DNA from: an uncultured Spirochaetaceae bacterium
GTDB taxonomy: Bacteria; Spirochaetota; Spirochaetia; Sphaerochaetales; Sphaerochaetaceae
DNA length: 59,951 nt
Assembly: GCA_944389075.1 (NCBI GenBank)
Contig: CALXLA010000003.1
Location: forward strand, 1-59,951
Reading direction: 5' to 3'
Of this stretch, positions 8,357-16,694 are shown piece by piece (the stretch's first letter is position 1; each line of letters begins with the position of its first letter). The position numbers and the translations under genes are program-made. The notes below the pieces were generated by a model. That model was not told where the DNA came from and made no database searches. It saw nothing but the letters and a program-made list of their open reading frames with translations.

Positions 8357-9724
8357 TTACAGATGCAGGAGAACCGGGCTGAACAGCTCATCTCCTGCTA
8401 TTCTTCTCTCTCCAGGTGTTTCGAATCCTGATGATGAGATGAAGCCGAAAGATGTTATCTTTATACCGGCAATGCTGCGTATTTTCCTGCTTTCCTTTTC
8501 TATAAGGGCATTGCTCATCGGGGATTGCAGGAACTTCGTCTCATAAATCTCATAGCCATCAAGAGTTTCAAGAGCTACATCAAATTCACCCTTTGTCTTT
8601 GCAACTGGATTGTCATACCAGTATGTACCGACAGCCACGATATCTTTTCTTATGTTCTTCTCTGCTATATGCCAGAACCATTGTCTTGCGATTTCCTCGA
8701 AACGATAGGATATGAATGTGTTCAGCGATGGCCTGACATATTTCTCCATGAATGCGGCGGAGGCTATGGCCTGAGAATTCCTTTCCAGATATGCAAGATG
8801 GAATCTCAGCAGATTTGATTTCAGATTGTAGAATATCCTTTTCCTGTTGCCCGTTTCATTGATCGGGTTTTTCTTCTCAATGAAATCGGCCTTCTGTAGC
8901 TGTTCAAGCGTATAGTCAAGCGAATTTGCGTCTTTTGTTCCCAGACTTGCCTTGATTTCAGAGTAGCTTCTTTTCCCATTGCCGATCCGTGTTATTGCTG
9001 CGTATGCGCCACCTGAGCTTTTCAGCTCTGAATAGAGTATATCCTCAGCATAAAGTCTGGCGGATCCATTGTTGCTGATAAGCAGTGACATGAGATTTTC
9101 CTCAAAAGAAGCTTCAGGGGATATCATGGAGAGAATCATGGGGATGCCTCCGAATACGCTGTATAATGCGATTTTGTCCCTGACTGATCTTTCCGGATAA
9201 AACAGCGATGATTCCAGATAGTCCATTTCCCCTAATGGGATTTCGAGTGTGAAACGCTTATATAGCGGGTTATCGATATCGAGAAGGCTTTTCATTATCC
9301 GTATAGCTGAACCGGAGATGATTATCTTGATATTATCAGGAGCGTAATCGATGAAATCCCTCAGATATGCATCCACGACTTCTCCTTTTGGGTTTCTCCT
9401 GAGATCCTGGTATTCATCGATTTCAAGTATGACTTCCATTTTCATGGACGAAATGTACTTCAGCAGCTTCTCGAAGTCTGTTATCTGCAGTCCCGGAACG
9501 CCAGTTGCTTCCGCTACAGCAGCAGATAGCCTCGCTGAATTTGCCTCAAGGCTATCAGGAACTGCCGTGAATCGTATTATGCATGCATCTGCATCTTTAA
9601 GCGATTCAGATATAAGCGAAGACTTGCCGATTCTTCTTCTTCCATAAATCAGGATGGCGGCTTTGCTCTTTTTCGAGAGTTCTCTTCTGAGCATCCCAAG
9701 TTCCTTCTGACGGCCTGTGAACAT
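8357..9724 (-). CDS. Archaeal-type AAA ATPase with C-terminal DUF234 nuclease-like domain
   Basis: 455 residues. Walker A is GRRRIGKSSL near residue 30, Walker B is VILEIDEYQDLRR near residue 100. The middle is winged-helix-like (YSEIKASLGTKDANSLDYTLEQLQ). The C-terminal part has FDVALE...YETKF, resembling a PD-(D/E)xK core as in DUF234. Such genes are common, often multi-copy, in gut anaerobes and archaea; their role is not established, with proposals including DNA processing and mobile-element functions. It stands alone behind a striking palindrome. Confidence 0.85.
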   Translation of the reverse strand: MFTGRQKELGMLRRELSKKSKAAILIYGRRRIGKSSLISESLKDADACIIRFTAVPDSLEANSARLSAAVAEATGVPGLQITDFEKLLKYISSMKMEVILEIDEYQDLRRNPKGEVVDAYLRDFIDYAPDNIKIIISGSAIRIMKSLLDIDNPLYKRFTLEIPLGEMDYLESSLFYPERSVRDKIALYSVFGGIPMILSMISPEASFEENLMSLLISNNGSARLYAEDILYSELKSSGGAYAAITRIGNGKRSYSEIKASLGTKDANSLDYTLEQLQKADFIEKKNPINETGNRKRIFYNLKSNLLRFHLAYLERNSQAIASAAFMEKYVRPSLNTFISYRFEEIARQWFWHIAEKNIRKDIVAVGTYWYDNPVAKTKGEFDVALETLDGYEIYETKFLQSPMSNALIEKESRKIRSIAGIKITSFGFISSSGFETPGERRIAGDELFSPVLLHL

Positions 9725-9740
9725 ATCAGCTCCTTTTTTG

Positions 9741-9786
9741 CATGAATCAGTTTTGGCAGAATTGATTTTGCCAAAATCAATTCATG
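9741..9786. promoter_or_regulatory. Nested palindromes upstream of the AAA ATPase gene
   Basis: A perfect 21-base palindrome (10-base arms ATTGATTTTG / CAAAATCAAT, one central base, 9761-9781) overlaps a larger imperfect dyad (CATGAAT...TTTTGGCA at 9741-9758 against its mirror ending at 9786). It lies 17-62 bases upstream of the start codon, where an autoregulatory operator would sit. Confidence 0.55.
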
Positions 9787-9843
9787 TAAAAATTGTAATA
9801 TTGAATTGTTGCTTTGGCTACATCAAATCGGAAAAGGATCGCT

Positions 9844-9873
9844 AAAAAGAAAAGCCCCGGAACTTTCCGAGGC
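9844..9873 (-). terminator. Terminator of pgi
   Basis: Nine-base stem 9854-9862 / 9865-9873 with one G-U pair, followed on the minus strand by TTTTCTTTTT. A clear Rho-independent terminator. Confidence 0.85.
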
Positions 9874-9891
9874 AATGGATCTGCGCTGTTC

Positions 9892-11472
9892 TCAGATCAG
9901 CAGGTCTGCATAGGCTTTGAGAATATCATCGCCTTCGCATCCTGCGAGCACTTTCTTCGCAAGCACCTTGCCGAGCTGCACGCCTTCCTGGTCGAATGAG
10001 TTCAGGTTCCACAGGAAGCCCTGAAACATGACCTTGTTCTCGAAGTGGGCAAGGAGAGCACCGAGTGCTTCAGGGGTGAGCTCATCTCCGTAGATAAGGG
10101 ATGAAGGCCTTTCCCCGTCGAACTCCTTGTTCGTGTTCTCATCTGCCTTGCCGCGTGCGAAAGCCGCAATCTGCGCCGCAAGATTCGCATTGAGCTTTGT
10201 CTGGCTGTATGAGCCTGCTGTGACGAGATCCTTTCCATACTGGCATTTTCTGAAGCCGATGAACTGGAGCGGCACGATATCTGTTCCCTGATGGAGAAGC
10301 TGATAGAATGAGTGCTGGCCATTGGTTCCCGGCTCGCCAAAGATGACAGGGCCTGTCACGTAATCAAGTTTCTCTCCGAATCTGTTCACATGCTTTCCGT
10401 TCGATTCCATATCGAGCTGCTGAAGATGCGCGGGGAATCTTGAAAGAGCCTGTGAGTATGGAAGGATTGCGGTTGCAGGATAGCCTTTTACTGATCTCAG
10501 ATAGAAACCGATAAGCGCATCGAGCATCGCTCCGTTCTCAGTGATGTTCCCGTTTGTGGAGAGAACGTCCTCCTCATGAGCTCCCTTGAGAAGCTTCTCG
10601 AAAGTCTCGAATCCGAATGCCAGGGAAAGGACAACGCCGCCTACAGCAGATGTCGATGAGTATCTTCCGCCGATGTAGTCATCGATGAAGAATGATGCGA
10701 GCATAGAGCTGTCAGATGCAAGAGGCGAGGTCTTTGATGTGACTGCGACCATATGCTTTGAAGGATCGAAACCCTCGATTGGCTGTGCCTTGAGTGTCTC
10801 AAGCACGAGATCCCTGTTTGTCAGCGTTTCCTGTGTCGTGCCGCTCTTTGAGACAAGGATGAAAAGGGTAGTCTCCGGATTGAGAGTCGTCATCACATCT
10901 GCGGCATCATCAGGATCCACATTGGATATGAATCTGCCTTCGAGCGTCTTGATGCCATTTCCTGCAGCCCAGCCTTTGAGAGCAAGATACAGAGCTCTTG
11001 GACCGAGGTCTGAGCCTCCGATGCCGATCTGGCATACAGTGGTGAATGGCTTGCCTGTAGATCCCTTGATTTCCCCGTTCCTGACTTTCTCCGAGAAATC
11101 ACGGATGCTCTTCAGGACATCTTTGTAGAACACATCCTTGTCCTCGCCATCAGCCATTACAGGCTTGCCAAGCACATTGCCTCTTGTGAGCTGATGAAGC
11201 ACAAGCCTCTTCTCGCCAGTGTTCATGACTTCACCGGAAAGGATTGCCTTATATTTATCGATGAGCTCTGCTTCATCCGCAAGTGCCTGCAGATCCTTGA
11301 GAATCTCGTCAGAGACAGGCATTGCTGCCCAGTTGTATTTAAGGCCGCCGCCCAATCTGACAGAAGAAGATGCGACACGCTCTGCGCTCAGCAGCTTCCT
11401 GATATCTGCGCATTCAGCTTTCCTGAGAGTCTGGAAGGACTTCAGCTTGTCCGTGTTGATGTAGGAAATCAC
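9892..11472 (-). CDS. pgi: Glucose-6-phosphate isomerase
   Basis: 526 residues, the long bacterial form. It interconverts glucose 6-phosphate and fructose 6-phosphate in the cytoplasm. SIS-domain signatures: IGIGGSDLGPRALYLAL, VSKSGTTQET, GGRYSSTSAVG, and PGTNGQHSFYQLLHQGTD with the catalytic His region. The start overlaps the 3' end of the argR gene upstream by four bases, so pgi is probably co-transcribed with argR. A terminator follows. Confidence 0.96.
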   Translation of the reverse strand: MISYINTDKLKSFQTLRKAECADIRKLLSAERVASSSVRLGGGLKYNWAAMPVSDEILKDLQALADEAELIDKYKAILSGEVMNTGEKRLVLHQLTRGNVLGKPVMADGEDKDVFYKDVLKSIRDFSEKVRNGEIKGSTGKPFTTVCQIGIGGSDLGPRALYLALKGWAAGNGIKTLEGRFISNVDPDDAADVMTTLNPETTLFILVSKSGTTQETLTNRDLVLETLKAQPIEGFDPSKHMVAVTSKTSPLASDSSMLASFFIDDYIGGRYSSTSAVGGVVLSLAFGFETFEKLLKGAHEEDVLSTNGNITENGAMLDALIGFYLRSVKGYPATAILPYSQALSRFPAHLQQLDMESNGKHVNRFGEKLDYVTGPVIFGEPGTNGQHSFYQLLHQGTDIVPLQFIGFRKCQYGKDLVTAGSYSQTKLNANLAAQIAAFARGKADENTNKEFDGERPSSLIYGDELTPEALGALLAHFENKVMFQGFLWNLNSFDQEGVQLGKVLAKKVLAGCEGDDILKAYADLLI

Positions 11473-11939
11473 TCTTTTACCTCCGGAATCCTGGAATTGA
11501 AGCTCTCAAGCAGATCTTCCTTTGTCATACCTTCCCTGAGGATGATGAAGATCGTATCATCTCCTGCGACTGAACCCAGTATCTCAGGGAGGGCAAGGAC
11601 ATCGAGAGCGAAGCCTACGCTGTTCGCGTGTCCGGGCCGTGTCTTGATTACTCCGAAGTTCCCAGAAAATTCAATAGAGATTATACCGCGTCTTACATCC
11701 TGTATGTAGCTTTTTTCCGATTCGCTTACAAGATCGCTTTCCGGAAGCGTATAGTAGTAGCCTGACCAGCCATCAGATATCTTTCCGACTTTCAGCATCT
11801 TCAGATCCCTTGAAAGCGTTGCCTGTGTGACGTTGTAGCCTTCTTTCTTCAGAAGTTCCAGGAATGTATCCTGATTGTCGATCCTGTTGTTCTTTATGAG
11901 TTCCTTGACTACGGACAGCCTGTTATGTCGTTCTTTCAT
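11469..11939 (-). CDS. argR: Arginine repressor ArgR
   Basis: 156 residues from ATG 11939, which has GGAGG close upstream; a longer open frame to 12038 adds 33 residues without homology-like sequence. N-terminal winged HTH carries NVTQATLSRDLKML, a hallmark of ArgR. The C-terminal hexamerisation and arginine-binding domain has GHANSVGFALD and GSVAGDDTIFII. It controls arginine metabolism genes, none of which are in the window; its coupling to pgi is unexpected. The promoter region holds three TGCATA/TATGCA half sites that could be self-operators. Confidence 0.93.
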   Translation of the reverse strand: MKERHNRLSVVKELIKNNRIDNQDTFLELLKKEGYNVTQATLSRDLKMLKVGKISDGWSGYYYTLPESDLVSESEKSYIQDVRRGIISIEFSGNFGVIKTRPGHANSVGFALDVLALPEILGSVAGDDTIFIILREGMTKEDLLESFNSRIPEVKE

Positions 11940-11953
11940 GAATCCTCCGAAAA

Positions 11954-11978
11954 TGCATAAGTATGCAACTATTATGCA
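11954..11978. promoter_or_regulatory. Candidate ArgR operator (three half sites)
   Basis: TGCATA (11954-11959), TATGCA (11962-11967) and TATGCA (11973-11978) lie just upstream of argR. The last two are 11 bases apart, about one helix turn, and the first two form a dyad. Position and symmetry suggest autoregulation. Confidence 0.45.
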
Positions 11979-12060
11979 TGATACATGTTGTTTCGATTTG
12001 GGGCAACCTTGGAAGATGACGCGTAACTGTGATAACATTCAGACAAAGGAGCTGATTGAG

Positions 12061-12612
12061 ATGATTGCTGCAATTGTGATTGCTATTGTTGTCCTGGCCA
12101 TCCTTCTCTGGGCCGTTGTTTCCTATAACTCATTCATCAAGCTTGCGAACAAGGCAGAGGAAGCCGATGCGGGCATAGACGCTGAGCTCAAGAAGCGCTA
12201 TGACCTTGTACCAAATCTGGTAGAGACTGTCAAAGGCTATGCAGCACATGAGAGCAGTACCCTTGAAGCTGTCATCACTGCACGAAACAATGCCGTGAAT
12301 GCAGAGGGCAGGGAAGCGAAGGACAATGCGGACAAAGGACTGACAGGCGCTCTTTCAAAACTCTTCGCGCTCTCCGAAAGCTATCCTGACCTGAAGGCAA
12401 ATCAGAATTTCATGTCTCTGCAGAATGATCTCAGGGATATCGAGACTTCGATTCTCAATGCCCGCAAGTACTACAATGCCGTAATCCGCGAATACAACGA
12501 CAGGACCATGGTATTCCCTGCATCGATTATCGCATCGATGTTCCATTTCAGGAAGAAGGAATACGTGGAAATCGAGGAAGCGCACAGGGAAAACATCAAA
12601 GTGGAGTTCTGA
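12061..12612 (+). CDS. lemA: LemA family membrane protein
   Basis: 183 residues from ATG 12061 with an AAGGAG site upstream; the open frame further upstream runs through argR's promoter. One N-terminal transmembrane helix (residues about 2-22, IAAIVIAIVVLAILLWAVV), then the LemA helical domain starting YNSFIKLANKAEEADAGIDAELKKRYDLVPNLVETVKGYA. The cellular role of LemA is not settled. The stop overlaps the start of a DUF2207 gene by one base; LemA-DUF2207 pairs are a recurring arrangement. Confidence 0.93.
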   Translation: MIAAIVIAIVVLAILLWAVVSYNSFIKLANKAEEADAGIDAELKKRYDLVPNLVETVKGYAAHESSTLEAVITARNNAVNAEGREAKDNADKGLTGALSKLFALSESYPDLKANQNFMSLQNDLRDIETSILNARKYYNAVIREYNDRTMVFPASIIASMFHFRKKEYVEIEEAHRENIKVEF

Positions 12613-14348
12613 TGAGAAAGATCGCTGTCCTTTTCATCTGCCTTCTGGCCCTTCTTCCGCTTTCTGCCGATGCAGGCTTCTCTATTGATAGCTATTCAGT
12701 GGATATCGATGTGCTGCCATCAAGAGCTGCATATATAAGCGAAGAACTGAATGTCGATTTCACCCAGCCATCGCATGGAATCATCAGGGATATCCAGACA
12801 GTTTTCCCGGGTGTCAGGGCAAAGGTCTCTGATATCCAGGGCAGCGCAATAGCAGGGGCAGAACGGAATGGTGATTTCCTTTCCGTATTGATGGGCGATG
12901 GTTCACGGATGGTTGTCGGACCGGTGTCTTACAGCCTTTCATATCTTTATGATATCGGAAGCGACAGATACCGCGGCTATGATGAGTTCTATTACAATAT
13001 AGTATCCCCTGCATGGGCTTCTGGCATGTCACAGGTTGAGTTCTCCGTTCATTTCCCGTATCCGATAGATGCTGACAGGGTATGGCTGACCTATGGGCCT
13101 GATGGCTCTTTGGCACAGCTTCCGGTCAATGTCTCTCAAGATGGGATGACTGTATATGGAAACTATGAAGGGCTTCCTCCTTATAATGCCATAACGCTGC
13201 GCGTCGAGATGGATGATGGCTATTTCACAAGAAGCGTCGATTTGTTTCAGTTCATACCGCTTATCGCATCGATTCTGGCGCTTGTCATAATCATCATTCT
13301 CTATATTGCTTTCGGACGCGATGAGAAGATCATCGCACCTGTAAGGTTCGAACCGCCTGAGAACTGCAACCCGGTTGCTGCAGAGTATGTCTACAAGAGC
13401 AGGGTGACACAGGATTCCGCCGCGGCTTCGATAATCTATTTCGCCGATAAGGGATATATATCCATTGACGGACTTGAGGATAAGAACACGAGATTCCATA
13501 AACTGAAGGAGCTGTCTACGGGAAGTCTTGCGCTCTCAACAGTCTTCCGCCTTCTTTTTCCCGGCGGTCCTGATAGTGATACAGCGCTTCTTCAGCTTAC
13601 GCACTTCGCGGATGCTTTCCAGTCCAGTATGCCATCTGCCGTGAAGAATGACATGAAGTACATCTATGACAGGAAATCGCTTGGTGTCTCGAAGGTGGCG
13701 ATAGCGGTTTTCTTCCTTGCTGTGATTGCATCATCTTTGCTTGCAGGCTTTGAAAGCGGTGAGCCGATGCTCTCGTTCTTCCTGTTCGTGCCGCTTCTGA
13801 TGCTGTTCATAATCCATCATGCAGGAGCTCCTGTCTTCGTCAGGATTTTCTTCACGATATTCCTTGCGGTCTTCGTGACAATTCCATTCGCCGGGCTTCT
13901 CTCGCAGTCATTCCTGTATATCGTCCTTCCGCCTTTCCTTTCCACGCTGATCGCACCGGTCATAATACGGAACATACGCAGATACTCAGCTGAAGGCAGG
14001 AAGCTCCGCTCTGAGATTGACGGGTACAGAGAGTTCATCGACAAGGTGGAAGCAGACAGGATCGCGAAGCTTTCAGAGGAGGATCCGCTGTTCTTCTATC
14101 ATGTCCTTCCATATGCCATGGTCTTCGGCCTCGCAGACAAGTGGTGCGATAAGTTCCGCCTGATATCCATCCAGTCACCAGACTGGTACGCTGGCACATT
14201 CGTCTACAATGATTTCAGGAGACAATGGATGCATGATTATTCAAGAATGCATGCCCCAAGATCCTCAAATGCAGGAAGAAGCTCATTCAGAGGTTCCTCC
14301 GGTTCTGCTGGCGGCGGGTTCTCCGGAGGTGGAGGCCGAAGCTGGTGA
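12612..14348 (+). CDS. DUF2207 membrane protein (LemA partner)
   Basis: 578 residues. Signal peptide (about residues 1-22, hydrophobic core then SADAG), an extracytoplasmic DUF2207 domain beginning FSIDSYSVDIDVLPSRAAYISEELNVDF, a transmembrane segment near 215-235 (FIPLIASILALVIIIILYIAF), two more hydrophobic stretches near 365-435, and a Gly/Ser-rich tail SGSAGGGFSGGGGRSW typical of this family. Function unknown; probably envelope-associated and working with LemA. Its stop overlaps the next gene's GTG start. Confidence 0.88.
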   Translation: MRKIAVLFICLLALLPLSADAGFSIDSYSVDIDVLPSRAAYISEELNVDFTQPSHGIIRDIQTVFPGVRAKVSDIQGSAIAGAERNGDFLSVLMGDGSRMVVGPVSYSLSYLYDIGSDRYRGYDEFYYNIVSPAWASGMSQVEFSVHFPYPIDADRVWLTYGPDGSLAQLPVNVSQDGMTVYGNYEGLPPYNAITLRVEMDDGYFTRSVDLFQFIPLIASILALVIIIILYIAFGRDEKIIAPVRFEPPENCNPVAAEYVYKSRVTQDSAAASIIYFADKGYISIDGLEDKNTRFHKLKELSTGSLALSTVFRLLFPGGPDSDTALLQLTHFADAFQSSMPSAVKNDMKYIYDRKSLGVSKVAIAVFFLAVIASSLLAGFESGEPMLSFFLFVPLLMLFIIHHAGAPVFVRIFFTIFLAVFVTIPFAGLLSQSFLYIVLPPFLSTLIAPVIIRNIRRYSAEGRKLRSEIDGYREFIDKVEADRIAKLSEEDPLFFYHVLPYAMVFGLADKWCDKFRLISIQSPDWYAGTFVYNDFRRQWMHDYSRMHAPRSSNAGRSSFRGSSGSAGGGFSGGGGRSW

Positions 14349-14968
14349 ATGACCTGACAGCACTTGCATTGTCTGCGGCTCTTGTGGCTGCAGCCTTTGC
14401 ATCTTCGTTTATCCTGACTAAGGTTTCAGCACCTTTATGGCTTTCCCGCAAGGCCTGCCATATCATTGTATCGTTCTGGGTATTCATAATGGCTGGCTGC
14501 TTTGAGACGACTTCTGCAAGAGTCATCGGTCCTGCTTTGTTTGCTGTCGTGAATCTTGTCCTCAGCAGGACAGGAGCCTCAGCTTCCGCCGGAATAGGCA
14601 AGGGCGGAAATGATATCGCGCTCGTGTTCTATCCTGTCTCTCTTCTTATTGTTTCAGTGTTGTACAGCTATGGTTCAATCTCTTCTGATACAGCAATTGC
14701 CAGCATCATGATTCTTGGTCTGGGAGATGGCTCTGCGGCGATTGCCGGACATATAGCAGGAAAGAAGGACAAGAGCCTTGTCGGAAGCGTTGCCATGGCT
14801 ATAGTTTCATTTCTGCTTGTTATTGCGATAACCGGGCTTTCCTTCCCATATGCCTTGCTTGTGGCGCTGGCAGTCTCTGCAGTGGAACGCATAACGCCCC
14901 ATGGCTATGATAATCTTACAGTACCTGTTGCCGCGGTACTGCTTCTGGAGGTCCTATGTATTCGCTGA
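14345..14968 (+). CDS. Phytol/dolichol-kinase-like integral membrane protein (VTE5-like)
   Basis: 207 residues with about six hydrophobic segments. The GTG at 14345 overlaps the DUF2207 stop. ILGLGDGSAAIAGHIAGKK resembles the CDP/CTP-binding GDG motif of the dolichol kinase/phytol kinase/CdsA group, and the tail VERITPHGYDNLTVPV is typical of phytol-kinase-like proteins. It would phosphorylate a polyprenol or other isoprenoid alcohol at the inner membrane. It overlaps the following DUF92 gene by 13 bases; see the paired finding. Confidence 0.75.
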   Translation: MNDLTALALSAALVAAAFASSFILTKVSAPLWLSRKACHIIVSFWVFIMAGCFETTSARVIGPALFAVVNLVLSRTGASASAGIGKGGNDIALVFYPVSLLIVSVLYSYGSISSDTAIASIMILGLGDGSAAIAGHIAGKKDKSLVGSVAMAIVSFLLVIAITGLSFPYALLVALAVSAVERITPHGYDNLTVPVAAVLLLEVLCIR

Positions 14969-15780
14969 CAGCATGGCTCGATGGATATTTCTTCAGCTTG
15001 CCGCTTATCTATAGATGTCTGATCATAATAGCTTTCATTGCTGTAGCTGCAGTCATTGCTTATAGAAAGAAAATGCTGACTCCATCAGGAGTCGCTGCCG
15101 CAGCTGTCCTTGGCTTTGCTGTGTTCTTCATAGGCGGAACAAGCTGTATCCTTGTATTTCTTTTCTTCTTTGTGACAGCATCCATAGCGTCAAGGCTGCT
15201 GCCTGTGCCTGTCGGCATTGTCCGCAAAGGTTCTGAAAGGGACTGGGTACAGGTTGCCGCGAATGGAGTGCCTGCTGCGGCTATGCTGATCCTGTACAGA
15301 TTCCAGGGCTGGGATGGCATTTATCTGATAGCGTTCGCATCAGCTGTCGCAGAGGCCGAGGCTGATACCTTTGCCTCATCGTTCGGTCTTCTGAGCCGGA
15401 AGCCGCCGCGCTCGATAATCACGGGCACCATTGTTCCTTCAGGCATTTCAGGAGGAATAACCTCTGCAGGAACTCTCGCATCTCTTGCAGGAGCATTCCT
15501 TGTAGCGCTCCTTTCGATGCCTTCGCTGATGCTGAGCATTCTTGAGTCCGGTGTGATACTCATAGCAGGCTTTGCAGGCTGTGTGCTTGATTCTGTTCTT
15601 GGAGGTGTTGTGCAGGCACAGTACAGGGCACCTGATGGAACATTGACAGAGAAGGACGAGATTGATGGAAAGAAGCTTGAAAGGGTAAGGGGCATATCAT
15701 TCATAGATAACGATGCGGTTAATCTCATCTCAGGGCTTTTCTCTGCATCGCTCGGACTGCTTCTTTCGCAGATTTTCTAG
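14956..15780 (+). CDS. DUF92 integral membrane protein (VTE6-like)
   Basis: 274 residues, multi-span. Segments LTPSGVAAAAVLGFAVFFIGG, the polar AEAEADTFASSFGLLSR motif, ITGTIVPSGISGGITSAGTLASL and the tail with IDNDAVNLISGLFSASLG are those of the DUF92/TMEM19 family. The plant member VTE6 phosphorylates phytyl phosphate to phytyl diphosphate. The neighbouring VTE5-like gene supplies the matching first kinase step, supporting an isoprenyl-alcohol salvage role; the substrate here is unknown. Confidence 0.82.
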   Translation: MYSLTAWLDGYFFSLPLIYRCLIIIAFIAVAAVIAYRKKMLTPSGVAAAAVLGFAVFFIGGTSCILVFLFFFVTASIASRLLPVPVGIVRKGSERDWVQVAANGVPAAAMLILYRFQGWDGIYLIAFASAVAEAEADTFASSFGLLSRKPPRSIITGTIVPSGISGGITSAGTLASLAGAFLVALLSMPSLMLSILESGVILIAGFAGCVLDSVLGGVVQAQYRAPDGTLTEKDEIDGKKLERVRGISFIDNDAVNLISGLFSASLGLLLSQIF

Positions 15781-15789
15781 GAGGGCAAT

Positions 15790-16599
15790 ATGTGGGACTG
15801 CAGCTCAGAAGAGCTTATCAGGAGAATCGAGGGACTTCAGGATAACCAAGTCATTCCTATGTCGCAGTGCGGGTTCATATTCTCCGTATCAGGCATGAAG
15901 ATTGCCATTGATGTGATGGCATCCGATCTTCTTGGAAGCGATGGGAAATCGAGACGCATTGTACCGCCTCCATTCGGATGCGATGAGCTGCCGTCGCTTG
16001 ATATCCTTCTTGTCACTCATGACCATGCTGATCATCTCGACAGGGCTGTCGTGGAGAGCCAGATGAGAAGGAATCCAGAATGCAGGATAATCGCGCCTGC
16101 ATCGATTCTCGATTCCCTGGATATCCCGCATGAGAGCAAAATCTATCTTTCAGATATGGAAAGATACAGTACCGGCGATTGCGTCATAACGCCTGTTCCT
16201 GTTCCTCACATGGAATACCATGAGTCATCTCCACACCACTCTGATTTCTATGGATACATCCTTGAGTATGGCGGCATGCGCATCTTCCATGGTGGCGATA
16301 TGGTTTCAGAATCCGGACTTATTGAGAGACTGAGGGAATATTCCTCATTCGATTATGCATTCCTTCCGATAAACGGGAGAGACAGCGAGAGGGAGAGCAG
16401 GGGAATCATAGGCAACATGCATCCTGATGAAGCTGTGGAGTTCGCTCTGGAGATCCATGCAAGGACGCTTGTTCCGACTCACTTCGATATGATTGCAGGC
16501 AATACAGGGGATCTTCAGGCGTTCAGGAATGCCGCAGAAGGACGTATCGGATACATCGTTCCAGTTCCCGGAAAGGCAATAGAGCTGAATCCATTTTGA
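15790..16599 (+). CDS. Metallo-beta-lactamase fold hydrolase (UlaG-like)
   Basis: 269 residues, cytoplasmic. The metal-binding motif THDHADHLD is near residue 75, a second His group at VPVPHMEYHE, GDMVSESG contributes an Asp, and PTHFDMIAGN near the end supplies the last His. The arrangement is that of UlaG/L-ascorbate-6-phosphate lactonase-like proteins, though no ascorbate genes are nearby and the substrate is open. It starts nine bases after the DUF92 gene with a GAGGG site and is the last gene of the lemA operon. Confidence 0.82.
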   Translation: MWDCSSEELIRRIEGLQDNQVIPMSQCGFIFSVSGMKIAIDVMASDLLGSDGKSRRIVPPPFGCDELPSLDILLVTHDHADHLDRAVVESQMRRNPECRIIAPASILDSLDIPHESKIYLSDMERYSTGDCVITPVPVPHMEYHESSPHHSDFYGYILEYGGMRIFHGGDMVSESGLIERLREYSSFDYAFLPINGRDSERESRGIIGNMHPDEAVEFALEIHARTLVPTHFDMIAGNTGDLQAFRNAAEGRIGYIVPVPGKAIELNPF

Positions 16600-16608
16600 A
16601 AAGAGTAC

Positions 16609-16637
16609 TTGCCACCTTTGCTCTTTATGCTTAATTT
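16609..16637 (+). promoter_or_regulatory. Candidate groEL promoter
   Basis: TTGCCA and TAATTT separated by 17 bases, about 55 bases ahead of the groEL start. No CIRCE (TTAGCACTC-N9-GAGTGCTAA) element is visible, so control by HrcA is not indicated. Confidence 0.45.
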
Positions 16638-16694
16638 AACTCATGGCAGCAAATCAGCTGTCTTCTGATTGTGAAATAGATAAGGAGTATGGAT

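Noticed and set aside
12007-12060. N-terminal extension of LemA from the longer open frame
   Set aside because: It would run antisense through argR and its promoter, and ATG 12061 is preceded by AAGGAG and starts with the usual LemA membrane helix.
16600-16688. CIRCE-like element upstream of groEL
   Set aside because: AAAGAG...CTCTTT is present but the TTAGCACTC core is not.
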